Assembly (NCBI GenBank): GCA_900317625.1
Contig: ONHK01000007.1
Location: 1-64,000 of the forward strand
Source of the DNA: an uncultured Treponema sp.
GTDB taxonomy: Bacteria; Spirochaetota; Spirochaetia; Treponematales; Treponemataceae
Length of the DNA: 64,000 nt
Reading direction: 5' to 3'
Positions within the stretch are counted from its first letter, which is position 1. Every line of letters starts with the position of its first letter. A program made the position numbers and the translations under genes. A model generated the notes under the pieces. It did no database searches and was not told where the DNA came from. It saw only the letters and a list, made by a program, of their open reading frames with translations. Below, piece by piece: positions 23,649-33,109 of the stretch.

Positions 23649-25265
23649 TTAGTACACAGAAAGTATTTTCTGCAGTTTTTCCTTTCCGATTATTTTCATA
23701 AATGAAGCCAGACGCGGTCCCTGATCTTTTCCAATCAGTGCCTGATACAATGCTGTAAACAATGCCTTTGCATCAAGTCTAAGTTCAGTTGCAATATCAT
23801 ACATCGCCTGCTGACATTCCTTGTCCACAGCAAAAGTTCCTACACGTGGAACAACTTCGTCCCGCACGCGCTTTACAGCTGTAAGCATATCGCCAGAAAG
23901 TTCAGCTTTTGAGCCATCTTCCCTAAGCGCAAAACAGAAATCTTCCGCACAAGTAGGCGCACATTCCCTAATCCAATACCACGCGCATTTAGCACGGCGG
24001 CGCAAAGCCTCTTCCTGCTCAGGTTTTACATCGCCCAAAGATTTTATTACAGCATCAATGTCGCCAGAATAAGTCTGAAGCAATGTTGTCATCATTCTAA
24101 AGCCAATCTGATATGGCATTACAGCAGGCATTTTGTTGTCAATCTGAGAAAGAACATAAATTCGCTTCTCTTTTGCAAGAATTTCCTCTGACTTTGCCTT
24201 GTCAACGCCCCAGACAATTCGTTCAGTTTTATCGTAATCTTCATAAACCTTGTTTACATCAAGGTCAAATGAAATTGCAAATTCTGTGTTCGGTCTTGTT
24301 CCGGCAAAAATATAACGCAAAACTTCAGGCTGATAAACTTCCAAAGCATCAACCAAAGAAATAACTTTTCCTTTTGAAGAAGACATTTTTCCAGGAACAC
24401 CTTTAAGATTAACAAAATCATAACGCATTGTAATCGGTGCATCCCAACCGTAGATTTTTTTAGAAACAAGTTTTGCTGTGTCGTAAGAACCGCCTGGAGA
24501 AATATGATCCTTTCCGCCTGGTTCAAAAATAACTTTTTCCTCGTTCCAGCGCATAGGCCAGTCAACGCGCCAGCCAAGCTTAGCACCTTTAAATGTACGC
24601 AAATCAGCAGTCTCGCAGTTGCCACACTCGCATTTGTACGAGATACCATATTCGCCGTCATAACCAGTGATTTCAGTTGTATCTTTGTTGCATTTTCCGC
24701 AGAAGATAGAAACCGGCCAATAAACATCCTCAGGTTTCATTTTGTGCTGCTCATCGCGGTATTCGTTAAGGCACTCCTTGATAAGCTCGCGGTTCTGCAA
24801 TGCTTTTTTCATTCCTTCTGCATAACGGTTTGCTCTATAGCGAGAAGCCTGATACAAAAATTCAGGATTAATTCCCACGCGCGGAAGTTCCTTTTCAATG
24901 TCAACTTCGTGATGGCGCGCATAATTTTCGTTCCTGCCAGTAGTATCAGGAACCATTGTAATTGGATATCTTAAATATTTTGTAAGAATTTCTGGATCCG
25001 GCATATTTGCAGGAACCTTTCGGAAAACATCGTAGTCATCCCAGGAATAAATAAAGCGGACATTCTTACCGCGGTCGCGCAAAGCACGAACAACAAGGTC
25101 AACAGTTATAATCTCGCGAAAGTTACCGATGTGCACTGTTCCAGAAGGTGTAATTCCTGATGCACAAGTATATAAATCAAGGTCGCCTTTTTCCTTGATG
25201 ATTTTGTCAGCCATCTGATCTGCCCAATGACTGAACTGCGAATTCTTTTCGTTATTGTTACTCAT
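23649..25265 (-). CDS. lysS: Class I lysyl-tRNA synthetase
   Basis: LysRS of the class I type (538 residues), charging tRNA-Lys. This form is found in archaea and spirochaetes instead of the usual class II enzyme. Motifs are the HIGH-type SGTVHIGNFRE (residues about 42-52), the KMSKS-type KMSSSKGK (near 293-300) and zinc-binding Cys pairs (CGKCNKD; CECGNC) around 185-215. The C-terminal anticodon-binding helical domain is complete. Its promoter places the transcript start about 5 nt before the ATG, with no Shine-Dalgarno. Confidence 0.95.
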   Translation of the reverse strand: MSNNNEKNSQFSHWADQMADKIIKEKGDLDLYTCASGITPSGTVHIGNFREIITVDLVVRALRDRGKNVRFIYSWDDYDVFRKVPANMPDPEILTKYLRYPITMVPDTTGRNENYARHHEVDIEKELPRVGINPEFLYQASRYRANRYAEGMKKALQNRELIKECLNEYRDEQHKMKPEDVYWPVSIFCGKCNKDTTEITGYDGEYGISYKCECGNCETADLRTFKGAKLGWRVDWPMRWNEEKVIFEPGGKDHISPGGSYDTAKLVSKKIYGWDAPITMRYDFVNLKGVPGKMSSSKGKVISLVDALEVYQPEVLRYIFAGTRPNTEFAISFDLDVNKVYEDYDKTERIVWGVDKAKSEEILAKEKRIYVLSQIDNKMPAVMPYQIGFRMMTTLLQTYSGDIDAVIKSLGDVKPEQEEALRRRAKCAWYWIRECAPTCAEDFCFALREDGSKAELSGDMLTAVKRVRDEVVPRVGTFAVDKECQQAMYDIATELRLDAKALFTALYQALIGKDQGPRLASFMKIIGKEKLQKILSVY

Positions 25266-25276
25266 AATAATTAAAT

Positions 25277-25305
25277 ATTATATTGAAAGCGTCCAATCTT
25301 TTCAA
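25277..25305 (-). promoter_or_regulatory. lysS promoter (near-leaderless)
   Basis: On the minus strand TTGAAA (25305-25300), 17 bp, TATAAT (25282-25277). The start point falls near 25270, 5 nt before the ATG at 25265. The same TTGAAA-17-TATAAT arrangement occurs before alaS. Confidence 0.65.
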
Positions 25306-25332
25306 CGACACGAAAGACTGAAAAAAATCAAG

Positions 25333-25526
25333 AAGAATTTTGAGTTTTCTTAAAATATGATAAAAGCGTAGGCAGATTTATAATTTGCGAAGACTTTGAG
25401 CGATTGAACCAATTAAAGTGCGTAGCACCCAATTTTTTACAAGCGAAGCGCGAGCTCAACCGTCTGGAACAAATTGTAAATCTGCCGAAAGCGATTTCTT
25501 CAAAATTTATAAAACTCAAGATTCTT
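25333..25526 (-). repeat. Interspersed nested-palindrome element, copy 2
   Basis: Outer arms AAGAATTTTGAGTTTT (25333-25348) and AAAACTCAAGATTCTT (25511-25526) pair with one mismatch. The second stem on the minus strand is GGCAGATTTACAATTTG with CAAATTATAAATCTGCC (one mismatch); the third is TTGAGC/GCTCAA; the tip hairpin is GTGC-TAC-GCAC. Orientation is the same as the chemoreceptor gene, whose stop lies just 2 nt beyond the arm. Together with the lysS promoter it fills the gap 25266-25527. Confidence 0.8.
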
Positions 25527-25527
25527 C

Positions 25528-27627
25528 TTATTGATTCTCGTCCGGGATATTCTCGAACATTTCGTCAAAATCAGAATCTTCTGTTTTTTCCGCAGTTTTT
25601 TCATCATCCCCTGACTTTTCGGAAGATTCATCAACAACAGAAGAAGGATCAAATTCCACACCAGCCTCTGAATTTTCTGCGTTTCCAAAATCGGCCTCAA
25701 GTTGAGCCTGAAGTTCCGGTGAAATAATATTTTCAATTGTTGAATTTTCTATTTCTTTCTGAACTTCCTCGGACTCATCGCTTGTTGTCTTAAATTTTTC
25801 AAGGACATTTTCAAGCTCTGTCATATTCTTGTAGCTTTCTTTGCTCAACGAGCCAACCGCCGCCATTCGTTTTACAATTTCTTCTGTTCCAGCGTTGATT
25901 TCCTTGATTTCCTCGAACGCCTTGTTAAAAAGTCCGTTCACAGAAGAAATTTCTGAAGCCACAGTTTCCTGGTTTTGCGCAAGATTTTCACAATAATGAT
26001 TGATTTTATCCGCAGTTGTAGCTGTTATTCCTGTTTTTTCCGTAATATGTTTTGTCTGTCCGTTAATGTTTTCAATCTCTTCTGTAATCGCGGAAAATGC
26101 AGAAATCATTTCGTTTGAATGGCTCGAAACTTTTGCAAATGCCTCGGAAGCAAGCAAACTTGAACGGTTCGCCTCTGTAACAGCCTCAATCGTGCCTTTT
26201 ATTGACTCAGTGATTTTCTTGGCATTGTTCGCCGTAGAAATCGCAAGGGAACGGATTTCTTCCGCAACAACTGCAAACCCTTTTCCATATTCACCGGCGT
26301 GCGCCGACTCAATCGCTGCATTCATAGAAAGAAGATTTGTCCGCGCGCTTACAGAATTTATAATCGTTACAATTTCTTTTATCTGGTCAAGCTGATTCAT
26401 AACTTCACCAAGAATTTTGTTTGTCGCCGCAATTTTTTCATCACCATCTGCAACAAAAACGCCCATTTCTTCTGCGATTTTTGAGCGGGTAACAGCATTT
26501 TCCTTAATCTGCTCAATTCCATGAATCATATTTGCAACAGCATTCGTGCTTTCGTTTATTGCAGAAACCTGATGATTATTGTCCTGAACAAGAGTTTTAA
26601 CCTGAACATTAATCTGGTTCACCGCCTCTACAGAACGGGCAATGGATTTTGTAATCTGCTCAAATTCATCTGTAATATTTTCAATATTCAGATTGATTTC
26701 ATTTGTCGCAGCCGCTGTACTTGAAGAAGAATCATTAATTGAATAACCAGAAGAAATCGCCTTTGCCGCAGTTTTCTTTACAACAATGAAGAAATCATTT
26801 ATCTCTTTTACCATGTTGTTCATATTGTTCATCAAATCCTGCATCTCATTGCTGCCCTGAGGAACAATTTTTGTGGTAAAATCCTTTTCCGACAACAGCT
26901 GAGACATATCCCTGACGCGCCCGATATTTTTAATAACAATTGTTGTTCCATAAAAAATGCTGACAAGAACAATCACTGAAAAAATTCCACCCAGCAAAAA
27001 AACACCGATTCTGTAAAGATTTGTGTAGAACTGAACACTTTCACTGAGCATGACATTTATTTTTTCCATAATATCGCGGAGAGTATTGCTGTTCTGAATA
27101 AGCGCCTTCATCTGATTTTCAATAAGAAGCGTGCTGTTGCTGATTGCCTGAACTGACTCAGAATCTTCATAACGTACAACAGCGGCTTTAATTCCGTTCC
27201 GGGAAATAAAATTTCGTTCCTCCTCGTTAATAGGAGCTTTCTGGATATTCTGGAAATGAATATTAAATGGATTCACCTGATTTACAATTTTTGTCCAAAC
27301 GCTGTTCGCATTTTCAACTTCAGTCCTAAAATCCTCTGAAAAATATTTTAATCCGCCATAACCAGTAAATTCGTGGAATTTTTTATTCGTGCTTACAAGT
27401 TTTGATTTCCACGTTGTAGAAGCCTGAGGAGTATCTACACCATAATAAACAGTCTGGTTCAAATAATTTATCATGTCGGCAACATCAAACTGACATTCCT
27501 GCTCCAAAAACTGGAAATTCTGAAGCCGCTGAACAAAACTTGCCCCAATCATTGTTAAAGTCGCAAGAATGAACATTTCAATCGCACATACCAAAGCTAT
27601 AATAGAAAAACGTCGTCTTAATTTCAT
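25528..27627 (-). CDS. Methyl-accepting chemotaxis protein
   Basis: A 699-residue transmembrane chemoreceptor. Membrane helix 1 is about 8-30, a periplasmic four-helix-type sensing region spans 31-206, helix 2 is about 207-231, then a HAMP domain (VRDMSQLLSEKDFTTKIVPQ) and a long cytoplasmic coiled coil. The CheA/CheW-contacting hairpin tip is ESAHAGEYGKGFAVVAEEIR near residue 440-460. The C-terminal 100 residues are acidic and Ser-rich (ESEEVQKEIEN; SSEKSGDDEKTAEKTEDSD), a likely flexible tail; no CheR-docking pentapeptide is seen. The ligand is unknown. A promoter TTGTAT-16-TATAAT lies at 27696-27669. Confidence 0.93.
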   Translation of the reverse strand: MKLRRRFSIIALVCAIEMFILATLTMIGASFVQRLQNFQFLEQECQFDVADMINYLNQTVYYGVDTPQASTTWKSKLVSTNKKFHEFTGYGGLKYFSEDFRTEVENANSVWTKIVNQVNPFNIHFQNIQKAPINEEERNFISRNGIKAAVVRYEDSESVQAISNSTLLIENQMKALIQNSNTLRDIMEKINVMLSESVQFYTNLYRIGVFLLGGIFSVIVLVSIFYGTTIVIKNIGRVRDMSQLLSEKDFTTKIVPQGSNEMQDLMNNMNNMVKEINDFFIVVKKTAAKAISSGYSINDSSSSTAAATNEINLNIENITDEFEQITKSIARSVEAVNQINVQVKTLVQDNNHQVSAINESTNAVANMIHGIEQIKENAVTRSKIAEEMGVFVADGDEKIAATNKILGEVMNQLDQIKEIVTIINSVSARTNLLSMNAAIESAHAGEYGKGFAVVAEEIRSLAISTANNAKKITESIKGTIEAVTEANRSSLLASEAFAKVSSHSNEMISAFSAITEEIENINGQTKHITEKTGITATTADKINHYCENLAQNQETVASEISSVNGLFNKAFEEIKEINAGTEEIVKRMAAVGSLSKESYKNMTELENVLEKFKTTSDESEEVQKEIENSTIENIISPELQAQLEADFGNAENSEAGVEFDPSSVVDESSEKSGDDEKTAEKTEDSDFDEMFENIPDENQ

Positions 27628-27668
27628 GAAATTAATCCCTAAAAAAAAATCTCTCTATTCAACTTAAT

Positions 27669-27696
27669 ATTATAAACCAAAAAATCAGATATACAA
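27669..27696 (-). promoter_or_regulatory. Candidate promoter of the chemoreceptor gene
   Basis: Minus strand TTGTAT (27696-27691), 16 bp, TATAAT (27674-27669), with the start point near 27662 and a leader of about 35 nt before 27627. It is of the sigma-70 type; no flagellar sigma-28 pattern was seen. Confidence 0.45.
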
Positions 27697-27741
27697 AATA
27701 AATCTCTACCAAAAATTTTACTTTATTGTTATATTTTTTAT

Positions 27742-28575
27742 ATGCTAAGTTTATTTTTCAAAAAGAATTTTTACGACGGTTGGGACAATGTCATGTTTTT
27801 CTTTGTTCCAAACCTTTTGATTGACGCGCTGATTATTTTATGCACTGGAATTTCCAGCCTTGGAGTAACAGTTTTTAAAGATGCGAATTTCTTCCTTTAC
27901 ATCTGGATTTTTCTTGCGCTGGTTCTTGTATGCGGTTCTTCAATTTTTACGCTTGCGTGGGCTGAATCTTCAAAGAGAATCGCAGACTATGAGACAGTTG
28001 AATTCAAAGATTTCTTTAAATCGTTAAAAAGCTGCATAAAAGACGGAATAAAATACGGGATAACGCTTGTTGCAGTAATCACAATCGCTGTAATCGGCGG
28101 AATTTATTTCTTAAAGCCCCAAAACGGACAGATTTCCTTTGCTGGACTTTTAGCTGGAGTCTGCTACATCTGGGCAGCACTGATAATAGTTGCTTCCCTT
28201 CTTTGGTATCCAGCGCTAAGAGCATATATGCACAACCCTTTCCTGAAATCTGTAAAAAAATGTTTTATCGTTTTTTTTGACAATCTTTTTGTTTCAATTG
28301 TGCTTGGATTTTACAACCTGTTTCTTTCCGCGATTTCAATAATAATGCTGGGAATTGCCCCGGGAATGTGCGGGATTGAGCTTGCGCGCTCAAATGCATT
28401 CCGCCTTATAATGAAAAAATATGATTATATAGAAGAATTAGACAAAAAAGGCGAGCCTTTAAACAGCAAGACCCGCCGCAGAATTCCATGGAAAGAACTC
28501 CTAAAAGACGATATTGAAGCAAATCCAACGCGCGGCTTCAAAGCATTCATTTTCCCATGGAAAGAAAACCAGTAG
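27742..28575 (+). CDS. Multi-span membrane protein, function unknown
   Basis: A 277-residue inner-membrane protein with about five to six hydrophobic segments: 20-45, 50-75 (FLYIWIFLALVLVCGSSIFT), 105-125, 135-158 and 175-205 (LFVSIVLGFYNLFLSAISII). The start KKNFYDGWDNVMFFFVPNLL and the Arg/Lys-rich C-terminal tail resemble DUF624-like membrane proteins, a weak match by eye. It faces away from the chemoreceptor and converges on the 28604 gene. A TATATT -10 box ends 6 nt before the ATG and no Shine-Dalgarno is seen, so the mRNA may be leaderless. Confidence 0.6.
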   Translation: MLSLFFKKNFYDGWDNVMFFFVPNLLIDALIILCTGISSLGVTVFKDANFFLYIWIFLALVLVCGSSIFTLAWAESSKRIADYETVEFKDFFKSLKSCIKDGIKYGITLVAVITIAVIGGIYFLKPQNGQISFAGLLAGVCYIWAALIIVASLLWYPALRAYMHNPFLKSVKKCFIVFFDNLFVSIVLGFYNLFLSAISIIMLGIAPGMCGIELARSNAFRLIMKKYDYIEELDKKGEPLNSKTRRRIPWKELLKDDIEANPTRGFKAFIFPWKENQ

Positions 28576-28603
28576 CGCGCAAAAAATTAATGCGCGGATT
28601 TTT
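28576..28603. terminator. Short hairpin between convergent genes
   Basis: CGCGCA (28576-28581) pairs with TGCGCG (28591-28596), with A-rich flank on one side and ATTTTTC on the other. It sits exactly between the stops of the 27742 and 28604 genes and can serve as a small terminator for both. Confidence 0.5.
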
Positions 28604-29281
28604 CTAGTTTGTCATCAGCATTGTTTTTGCATCAAGTTTTACAGCCGCTGATGAAGATTCTTTTCCATCTGCCTTTAAAACTGAAAGCTTCACGCATTTT
28701 CCATCAGAAGCAAGATGAGCCACAATATCAAACAACGGAAGAAGTTCCGGTTTTACAGTTTTTGAAAGTTCCGTATTTTCATTTGTTCCGCTGAACCAAA
28801 CCTCAACTCCTTCAGCCTTTGCAAAATCAGAGACAGCCTTTACATCCTGAACAGAAACTTTTTCCATATCCTCGCCGTCAATCACCAGGGATTCAACCTT
28901 GATTCCGCCTTCCTTTAGAGCCTTTAATGTATTAACAACTCTTGGAAGTGTAAAAGTTTCCTGATTGAAATTCAAAATTGTACGGTCACGGATAATCGAC
29001 TCGCTCAATTCGTTCATATCATCAATGTTCTTTTTTTTGCCCATTTCCGCAAGAACGCTCTCATACCAAGCTATTACATTAGAAGATTTCTGGTCAAAAG
29101 AAACATGAACCAAATGCTTATCATGCAACAAAGCGTCTATCCCAAACTGAACAAGAACAGAAGTTTTCCCAAGCCCTTTTTTAGCTGTAATTATGCCCAT
29201 CTGACCAGCTTTTAATCCGCCAAAAGAAGCGGACTCAAAAAATCGCACAGGGCTTGTATTTATTAAATCCTGCTTTACCAT
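28604..29281 (-). CDS. RecA/KaiC-like P-loop ATPase
   Basis: The start at 29281 is chosen because GGAGG lies 5 nt before it; this gives 225 residues. The Walker A motif is ITAKKGLGKTSVLVQFG (about 30-46) and Walker B is ESLVIDGED (about 130-138), in a RecA/KaiC-style core. FDQKSSNVIAWYESVLAEMG and the surrounding pattern look like a regulatory or DNA-repair-type ATPase with no extra domain. I do not know its role. A strong hairpin with T-run ends only about 20 nt before the start codon, so its transcription must begin at or past the terminator, or depend on read-through from fusA. Confidence 0.6.
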   Translation of the reverse strand: MVKQDLINTSPVRFFESASFGGLKAGQMGIITAKKGLGKTSVLVQFGIDALLHDKHLVHVSFDQKSSNVIAWYESVLAEMGKKKNIDDMNELSESIIRDRTILNFNQETFTLPRVVNTLKALKEGGIKVESLVIDGEDMEKVSVQDVKAVSDFAKAEGVEVWFSGTNENTELSKTVKPELLPLFDIVAHLASDGKCVKLSVLKADGKESSSAAVKLDAKTMLMTN

Positions 29282-29301
29282 AAAATCCTCCATGAAAAAC
29301 A

Positions 29302-29334
29302 AAAAGTGGACTTAATAACTATAAGTCCACTTTT
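29302..29334 (-). terminator. Strong hairpin just upstream of the 28604 gene
   Basis: A perfect 13-bp stem AAAAGTGGACTTA (29302-29314) / TAAGTCCACTTTT (29322-29334) with a 7-nt loop. On the minus strand it is followed by TTTTTGTTTTTC and then directly by the GGAGG and ATG of the ATPase gene. It looks like a terminator or attenuator positioned to control that gene. Confidence 0.7.
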
Positions 29335-29445
29335 AATAAAAGTCCATTCAAATTTATTTTGAAAACTAAGTTTAAAATAGGTAAATCCTAAATCAATGCA
29401 ACGCACAATTTCTTGTGAAAATACATTTTTAATAAGGATGAACCT

Positions 29446-29476
29446 AAAATCTTGCGGTTTAAGACCACAAGATTTT
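29446..29476 (-). terminator. fusA terminator
   Basis: Arms AAAATCTTG (29446-29454) and CAAGATTTT (29468-29476), extended by GG/CC after a single mismatch, lie 13 nt after the fusA stop on the minus strand and end in TTTT. Confidence 0.7.
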
Positions 29477-29488
29477 TTAACGGTTCTT

Positions 29489-31594
29489 CTATTTGTTACC
29501 TTTTGCCTTTTCTTCCTGGTGTTTCTTGATAAGTTCTTCTGCTACTGCGTTTGGAACTTTTCCGTATTTTTCAAATTCCATTGTAAATTCACCTTTTCCC
29601 TGTGTTGAAGAGCGGAGAATTGTTGAGAATCCGAACATTTCAGAAAGTGGAACTTCTGCATTTACTACAGATGTATTGTTTTCATCAGTTGTTTCACCAA
29701 TGATACCACGGCGCTGGTTGATAAGACCAAATACGTTACCCTGGAATTCGTTTGGAGCTGCAATCTGAACTTTCATAATTGGTTCAAGAATAACAGGCTT
29801 AGCCTTCATGTAGCCTTCGCGGAAAGCACCAATAGCTGCAATCTGGAAAGCGTTATCGCTAGAGTCTACCGGGTGATACTGACCATCGTTGATTGTAATC
29901 TTAACACCAACAATCTGAGCTCCAATCAATGAACCTTCCTTCATTGCTTTCTGGAAACCCTTATCGCAAGATGGGATATATTCGTTAGGAATAGCACCAC
30001 CTTTGATTGCATCGATAAATTCGTAATCTTTTTCTGAATCTGGTTCCATAAATCCGGCAACACGACCGTACTGACCAGAACCACCAGTCTGCTTTTTATG
30101 AGTGTAGTTAAAGTCACCGCGAGCAGTGATTGATTCGCGGTAAGCAACCTGTGGCTGACCTGTAATAACTTCACAGTTATATTCACGTTTCATTCGTTCA
30201 ACGTATACAGCCAAATGAAGCTCACCCATTCCCTTGATGATTGTTTCATTAGATTCAGGATCTGTATAAGTCTGGAATGTAGGGTCTTCCTTAGTAAATC
30301 GGTTCAAAGCCTTAGACAACTGCATAGCAGCCTGCTTGTCTTTTGGAGTAATAGACAAAGAAATTACTGGCTCTGGAACGAACATTGAAGCCATAGACAA
30401 GTTCAATCCGCCGTTTGTGAATGTATCACCAGAAGCACAATCTACACCAAAGAGAGCAACGATATCACCTGCGCAACCTTCGTTAATATCTTCCATCTGT
30501 GCAGAATTCATGCGAACAAGACGACCAACCTTGAATCTCTTCTTTGAGCGAGTATTGTAAAGTTCCTCACCCTTCTTGATTTTTCCCTGATATACACGTG
30601 TATAAGTCAACTGACCGTACTGTCCATCATCAAGTTTGAATGCCAAAGCAACACATGGCTTATTGTCAACTGATTCAAGTTCAACTTCAGCTTCATTGTT
30701 GTCAAGGTCAAGAGCAACGTTCTTTACTTCGTTTGGAGCTGGAAGATAGCGAACTACAGCGTCCAAAAGTGGCTGAATACCCTTGTTTACGTGAGCAGAA
30801 CCGCAGAATACACCAACAAACTGCTCAGAAATTGTTCCCTTGCGGATTGCTGCGATGATTTTTTCCTGGTCAAGGTTAGCGTAATCGTTTTCCTCGTCCA
30901 TCATTGCATCTTCCATAAGAGCGTCATCAAAGTTGATTGCAGCTTCAATAAGTTCCTTGCGGTATTTCTTTACATCTTCAACCATATTTGCAGGAACATC
31001 TGCATAGCGAAGCTCTTCACCGTTTGGTCCATCAAAATAGATCGCCTTCTGGCTGATAAGATCAACAACACCTTCGAGCTTGTCTTCGAGACCGATTGGA
31101 AGTTCCATCATATATGCGTTCAAACCAAGCTTTTCGCGAAGCTGAAGACGAACGCGCAAAGGATTTGCACCCTGACGGTCACACTTGTTTACAAATGCTA
31201 CACGAGGTACATGATAACGTTTCAACTGGCGGTCTACAGTAATTGACTGAGACTGGACACCCGCAACGGCACAAAGAATCATGATAGCGCCGTCAAGAAC
31301 GCGGAGTGAACGTTCAACTTCTACAGTAAAGTCTACGTGGCCTGGAGTATCGATAAGGTTGATTGTGTAATCTTTCCACTGAACCTGAGTTGCTGCAGAC
31401 TGGATTGTGATACCACGCTCACGCTCCAATTCCATGTTGTCCATAACAGCACCAACACCGTCTTTACCGCGAACTTCATGAATCGCATGAATCTTGTTAC
31501 AATAGAACAAAATTCGTTCAGAAGTTGTTGTCTTTCCTGAGTCAATGTGAGCACTGATACCGATATTTCTCATCTTTGAAATATCAAAAGCCAT
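29489..31594 (-). CDS. fusA: Translation elongation factor G, mitochondrial EFG1-like (spd) type
   Basis: A 701-residue translational GTPase that moves tRNA and mRNA through the ribosome. G-motifs: AHIDSGKTT (residues 15-23), the switch [14 protein letters not shown] and NKCD. Domains III to V follow to the end ([14 protein letters not shown] near the C-terminus). HIDSGKTT with Ser in place of the usual Ala, plus [20 protein letters not shown] and ITIQSAAT, match the spirochaetal EF-G subfamily that groups with mitochondrial mtEFG1. In spirochaetes this type handles translocation while a second EF-G is thought to serve recycling. A GAGGTAA ribosome-binding site precedes it. Confidence 0.92.
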   Translation of the reverse strand: MAFDISKMRNIGISAHIDSGKTTTSERILFYCNKIHAIHEVRGKDGVGAVMDNMELERERGITIQSAATQVQWKDYTINLIDTPGHVDFTVEVERSLRVLDGAIMILCAVAGVQSQSITVDRQLKRYHVPRVAFVNKCDRQGANPLRVRLQLREKLGLNAYMMELPIGLEDKLEGVVDLISQKAIYFDGPNGEELRYADVPANMVEDVKKYRKELIEAAINFDDALMEDAMMDEENDYANLDQEKIIAAIRKGTISEQFVGVFCGSAHVNKGIQPLLDAVVRYLPAPNEVKNVALDLDNNEAEVELESVDNKPCVALAFKLDDGQYGQLTYTRVYQGKIKKGEELYNTRSKKRFKVGRLVRMNSAQMEDINEGCAGDIVALFGVDCASGDTFTNGGLNLSMASMFVPEPVISLSITPKDKQAAMQLSKALNRFTKEDPTFQTYTDPESNETIIKGMGELHLAVYVERMKREYNCEVITGQPQVAYRESITARGDFNYTHKKQTGGSGQYGRVAGFMEPDSEKDYEFIDAIKGGAIPNEYIPSCDKGFQKAMKEGSLIGAQIVGVKITINDGQYHPVDSSDNAFQIAAIGAFREGYMKAKPVILEPIMKVQIAAPNEFQGNVFGLINQRRGIIGETTDENNTSVVNAEVPLSEMFGFSTILRSSTQGKGEFTMEFEKYGKVPNAVAEELIKKHQEEKAKGNK

Positions 31595-31706
31595 ATTGTT
31601 ACCTCTTAAAAAAAATAAATTTACTATTTAAGTTTTAGCAGAATAAAATTTCCAGAAAATAAAATTTCCAAAAATCCGTTTATCAATAATACTAAAAGAT
31701 GAAATG

Positions 31707-31735
31707 TTGTTCAATAGTAGTTTTTTTGATAGAAT
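31707..31735 (+). promoter_or_regulatory. Candidate promoter of the YhbY-like gene
   Basis: TTGTTC (31707-31712), 17 bp, TAGAAT (31730-31735). The start point would be about 31742, between the ATG at 31738 and the in-frame ATG at 31744, which favours 31744 as a leaderless start. Confidence 0.4.
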
Positions 31736-31737
31736 AT

Positions 31738-32058
31738 ATGATTATGATAACTTTAAACAGCAAACAGAGAAAACTTCTTGAAAAATACGCAAATAAAATT
31801 GAATCTGTAGTCATTGTGGGCGCAGGCGGAGTTTCTGAAGGCGTAACAGGAAAAATCAGCGATGAGCTTGGAATCCATGAACTTATAAAGGTAAAATTCA
31901 ATGATTTCAAAGACGAAAAACGCGAGCTTACAGAAGGAATTGTAAATTCAACAGACGCAACGCTTGTAAGACTGATTGGAAATGTCGCGATTCTTTACAG
32001 ACCGGCAGAGGAACTTAAAGACAGAAAATACGAAAAAGAACTGAACAAACTTTCGTAA
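31738..32058 (+). CDS. YhbY-type (CRM domain) RNA-binding protein
   Basis: About 105 residues forming a single CRM domain: LNSKQRKLLEKYANKIESVV, the basic/Gly loop VGAGGVSEGVTGKISDEL (the usual GxxG region), then LIKVKFND and the LVRLIGNVAILYR strand. YhbY proteins bind pre-50S ribosomes and assist large-subunit assembly. An earlier ATG at 31699 would add residues unlike the family. No Shine-Dalgarno is seen; the -10 box overlaps the start region. It lies next to fusA (divergent), in keeping with a translation role. Confidence 0.85.
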   Translation: MIMITLNSKQRKLLEKYANKIESVVIVGAGGVSEGVTGKISDELGIHELIKVKFNDFKDEKRELTEGIVNSTDATLVRLIGNVAILYRPAEELKDRKYEKELNKLS

Positions 32059-32093
32059 CATTTTGCGCAGAACATTGTTTTTCTTTTATAACC

Positions 32094-32120
32094 AGAGCTG
32101 AATAAACCAGCTCTTTTTTT
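32094..32120 (+). terminator. Rho-independent terminator after the YhbY-like gene
   Basis: AGAGCTG (32094-32100) pairs with CAGCTCT (32108-32114), loop 7 nt, followed by an unbroken T-run to about 32121. Confidence 0.85.
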
Positions 32121-32158
32121 TACAGAATTTGAACATAAAATTGGAGGATATAAAAAGT

Positions 32159-33109
32159 ATGATCGAAGTATCTTACGTTTCCCGTACTTTCGGTACATTT
32201 CGTGCGGTAAACGATGTAAGTTTTTCCATTCCTACAGGACAGATTGTAGGTCTTTTAGGTCCGAACGGCGCTGGAAAAACAACAACAATGCGAATGATTA
32301 CAGGATTTTTGAAGCCAACCGACGGTTCTGTCAAAATTGATGGAATCGATATTACGGAACAGCCTGTTGAATCAAAAAGAAAGATTGGCTACATGCCAGA
32401 AAGCGCACCACTCTACGGTGATATGATTGTCTGCGACTATCTGAATTACATTGCGGATATTGAAGGAAAAAATGCGGCTGAAAAAGTTCCTCTCCTGTGC
32501 AAGGAATGCGGACTTGAGGAAGTAATGCACAAAAACATAAGCGACTTGAGCCGCGGCTACAGACAGCGCGTGGGGCTCGCCCATGCACTTATGAACGATC
32601 CTGAAATTCTTATTCTTGATGAACCGACATCCGGACTTGACCCGAACCAGATTGAAGAAGTCCGTGCGCTTATAAAAGAAATCGGAAAAACCAGGACAGT
32701 TATTATTTCAACCCATATTTTAAGCGAAGTTGAAATGCTCTGCTCCCGCGTAATAATTATAAGTGGCGGAAAACTCGTTGCCGACAGCCCGACCGACCAA
32801 CTTAGAACAAGATTTGGAAATTCAGCTGTAATAAAAGTTACAACCAGCGCAACTGAATCACAGATTTCAGAAATCCTGCATGGAATCCAAGGAATCGAAA
32901 GTCTTTCTTTTGAAAAAACGGAAAACGGCTCAACTGCACTTCTTTCTGTAAAAGGAACAACAGAAATCCGCCCGGCAATTGCAAAGGCGGTTCTTTCGGC
33001 AGGCTACGACCTTTTTGAACTGGTTCTTCAGCGCAACAGCCTTGAAGATGTATTCCACATTCTTACCACAGAAAACAGTGCTGAAAATGGAGTAAAAGAT
33101 GAAAAATAA
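32159..33109 (+). CDS. Gld-type ABC transporter ATP-binding protein
   Basis: Start 32159 is preferred (MIEVSYVSRTF) because GGAGG lies upstream at 32143-32147, while the ATG at 32129 has none. The 316-residue protein has Walker A GPNGAGKTTT, signature LSRGYRQRVG, Walker B ILILDEPTSGLD and the H-loop STHILSE. A C-terminal extension of about 90 residues follows, as in GldA/CcmA-type exporters. It heads a four-gene operon with a permease, a GldG-like protein and a DUF4340 protein. In Bacteroidetes, GldAFG serves gliding; in non-gliding spirochaetes the substrate is unknown. Confidence 0.9.
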   Translation: MIEVSYVSRTFGTFRAVNDVSFSIPTGQIVGLLGPNGAGKTTTMRMITGFLKPTDGSVKIDGIDITEQPVESKRKIGYMPESAPLYGDMIVCDYLNYIADIEGKNAAEKVPLLCKECGLEEVMHKNISDLSRGYRQRVGLAHALMNDPEILILDEPTSGLDPNQIEEVRALIKEIGKTRTVIISTHILSEVEMLCSRVIIISGGKLVADSPTDQLRTRFGNSAVIKVTTSATESQISEILHGIQGIESLSFEKTENGSTALLSVKGTTEIRPAIAKAVLSAGYDLFELVLQRNSLEDVFHILTTENSAENGVKDEK

